Source: Planctomycetota bacterium
GTDB lineage: Bacteria; Planctomycetota; JAMOSO01
Assembly (NCBI GenBank): GCA_027063065.1
Contig: JAMOSO010000014.1
Location: forward strand, 1 to 17,039
Reading direction: 5' to 3'
DNA: 17,039 nucleotides
This document shows positions 15,727 to 17,039 of this stretch, piece after piece. A program made the position numbers and the translations under genes. Every line of letters begins with the position of its first letter. Positions within the stretch are counted from its first letter, which is position 1. The notes below the pieces were generated by a model that did not search any database, had not been told where the DNA came from, and saw only the letters and a list, made by a program, of their open reading frames with translations.

Positions 15727-17039
15727 ATGCTGAATATTCGCAAAATTAATGCAATTGGCCGTACATACCGCAATATAGCTAGGTATCGGCAAATATTGGG
15801 TGTATTATTTAAGTATGGTTTTGGCGAATTTATTGATAGGTTAAACTTAGAACGATATTTTAAAATTAGTATGAAGTTGCTTTTGCGCAGTGATGAAGGC
15901 GTGGCTAGTTTGAGCTCGCCAGAAAGAATGCGTAAAGTCTTGGAGGAATTAGGCCCTACTTTTATTAAGTTTGGACAAATATTGTCCACTCGTAGCGATT
16001 TAATACCTTTAGCGTATAGTAGAGAGTTAGAAAAATTGCAAGATGATGTTCCCGAGTTTGCATACGTTGAAGTGGAAAATATTATCATAGAAGAGTTTGG
16101 TTCTCCGCCAGAAGATATCTTTGAATATTTTGACTCTGAGCCTCTTGCAGCTGCGTCCATAGGTCAGGTGCATAGAGCCACTTTAAAAAATGGCGATGAA
16201 GTAATTGTTAAGTTACAACGCCCTGGCATTCAAAAAATACTTGAAACTGATTTAGAGATTATGTTGCATTTGGCATCTTTAATGGAATCCCATTTGCAAG
16301 AAGCAGAAATAGCTAAACCAACTAAAATAATATCTGTTTTTGCTAATAATTTAGAGAAAGAAATCGATTATTTACTTGAGGCTGAAAATGTAGAGTGTTT
16401 TAGGCGATATTTTTTAGATGATAAACGAGTGTATATTCCTAAAGTATATCATGATATTACAACTAAACGTGTGATTACTATGGAGTTTATTGATGGGGTT
16501 AAGGCTTCGGAAATAGACCTAATTAAGGATATGGGTAGCGATCCTAAAATAATCGCAAGCCATGGAATGGACTTAGTGTTAAAGCAGATTTTTGATTGTG
16601 GATTTTTTCACGCTGATCCACATCCAGGCAATGTATTTGTATTGCCAAATAATGTGATATCATTTATTGATTTTGGGATGATGGGACGGGTATCGGCGCG
16701 TGATAGGCGATATTTTGCAGACTTTGCTGTCTCTGTGGCCAGGCGTAATGAAAAACGGGCAGCTATTGCAATGTTAAAGATTACTAATCACGGTGATGAT
16801 GTTGATGTATTAAGTTTAGAAGAAGATTTGAGTGCTTTAATTGATAAATTTTATGGATTAAGTTTAAAAAATATTGAGGCTGCACCGTTAATGCAAGGTG
16901 CAATAGAGTTAGTCTCACATCATAAGTTAAGCTTAAAACCTCAGTTTTATTTACTGATAAAAGCAGCGACAACTATTGAAGGATTAGGACGTAAATTAGA
17001 TCCTGATTTTGATATTATCAAACATTCTCAGCCTTTTAT
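15727..17039 (+). CDS. ubiB: UbiB/AarF (ABC1/ADCK) atypical kinase, C-terminus cut by window edge
   Basis: 437 codons are visible and no stop is reached. UbiB proteins are membrane-linked protein-kinase-like ATPases needed for ubiquinone, or more generally for isoprenoid-quinone or lipid handling. Family hallmarks are all present: the N-terminal KxGQ motif (K81-x-G83-Q84, in FIKFGQILSTRSDLIP), the Ala-rich loop AAASIGQ (141-147) replacing the usual Gly loop, the ATP-anchoring Lys162 in VKLQRPG, the catalytic-loop equivalent HADPHPGN (295-302), and DFG (315-317). The expected C-terminal membrane helices lie beyond the window. Start: ATG with no strong ribosome site, 19 bp after the phasin-like gene. 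No other ubi gene is nearby, so the quinone type is unknown. Confidence 0.94.
   Translation, partial: MLNIRKINAIGRTYRNIARYRQILGVLFKYGFGEFIDRLNLERYFKISMKLLLRSDEGVASLSSPERMRKVLEELGPTFIKFGQILSTRSDLIPLAYSRELEKLQDDVPEFAYVEVENIIIEEFGSPPEDIFEYFDSEPLAAASIGQVHRATLKNGDEVIVKLQRPGIQKILETDLEIMLHLASLMESHLQEAEIAKPTKIISVFANNLEKEIDYLLEAENVECFRRYFLDDKRVYIPKVYHDITTKRVITMEFIDGVKASEIDLIKDMGSDPKIIASHGMDLVLKQIFDCGFFHADPHPGNVFVLPNNVISFIDFGMMGRVSARDRRYFADFAVSVARRNEKRAAIAMLKITNHGDDVDVLSLEEDLSALIDKFYGLSLKNIEAAPLMQGAIELVSHHKLSLKPQFYLLIKAATTIEGLGRKLDPDFDIIKHSQPF

Noticed and set aside
15657-16160. Open frame of 167 codons on the minus strand opposite ubiB
   Set aside because: It lies antisense to clear UbiB motifs, is Ser/Leu/Ile-rich without a recognisable fold, and has no ribosome site: a shadow of the real gene.

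Overview
AT-rich window (roughly one third G+C by eye) from a Gram-negative-type bacterium. The evidence for an outer membrane is the C-terminal part of a beta-barrel protein and a lipoprotein. The large exported protein at 1296-3875 has a layout I associate with Planctomycetes, Lentisphaerae and Verrucomicrobia: a jelly-roll, a barrel-like core and beta-sandwich tails. Together with the sigma-54 activator this makes a PVC-superphylum organism, perhaps Lentisphaerae-like, my best guess. That is inference from protein style; there is no marker gene such as 16S rRNA here.

Layout. 2-634 is the end of an outer-membrane barrel gene, closed by a strong intrinsic terminator (661-693). A small lipoprotein gene (707-1135) follows almost at once. 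A tRNA-Gln(CTG) gene (1222-1295) ends exactly where the stop codon of the convergent 859-residue exported protein begins. A divergent intergenic region (3876-4108) separates that gene from galE.

From galE (4109) to the right edge every gene is on the + strand, with gaps of 2 to 68 bp or short overlaps. The order is galE, pheS, pheT, purM, a sigma-54 enhancer-binding protein with a degenerate receiver, bioC, bioD, an FtsQ-like membrane protein, a polytopic membrane protein, epmA, a Nudix hydrolase, a phasin-like coiled-coil protein and ubiB (cut by the edge). The genes mix translation (PheRS, EpmA), purine and biotin synthesis, envelope functions and UbiB. The run therefore looks like a tightly packed housekeeping transcription unit rather than one pathway.

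Five candidate promoters share an apparent TTGNNN, 16-nt spacer, TAWAAT-like layout (before tRNA-Gln, galE, pheS and the FtsQ-like gene, and more weakly before the minus-strand gene). I see no mobile element, CRISPR array or rRNA and no gene-free stretch over 300 bp. I found no clear-cut new system. The points most worth a second look are the inverted repeat and possible pseudoknot over the pheS start, the orphan sigma-54 activator with GAFTNA and a broken receiver, the phasin-like/UbiB pair, and the FtsQ-like gene with its small membrane partner.
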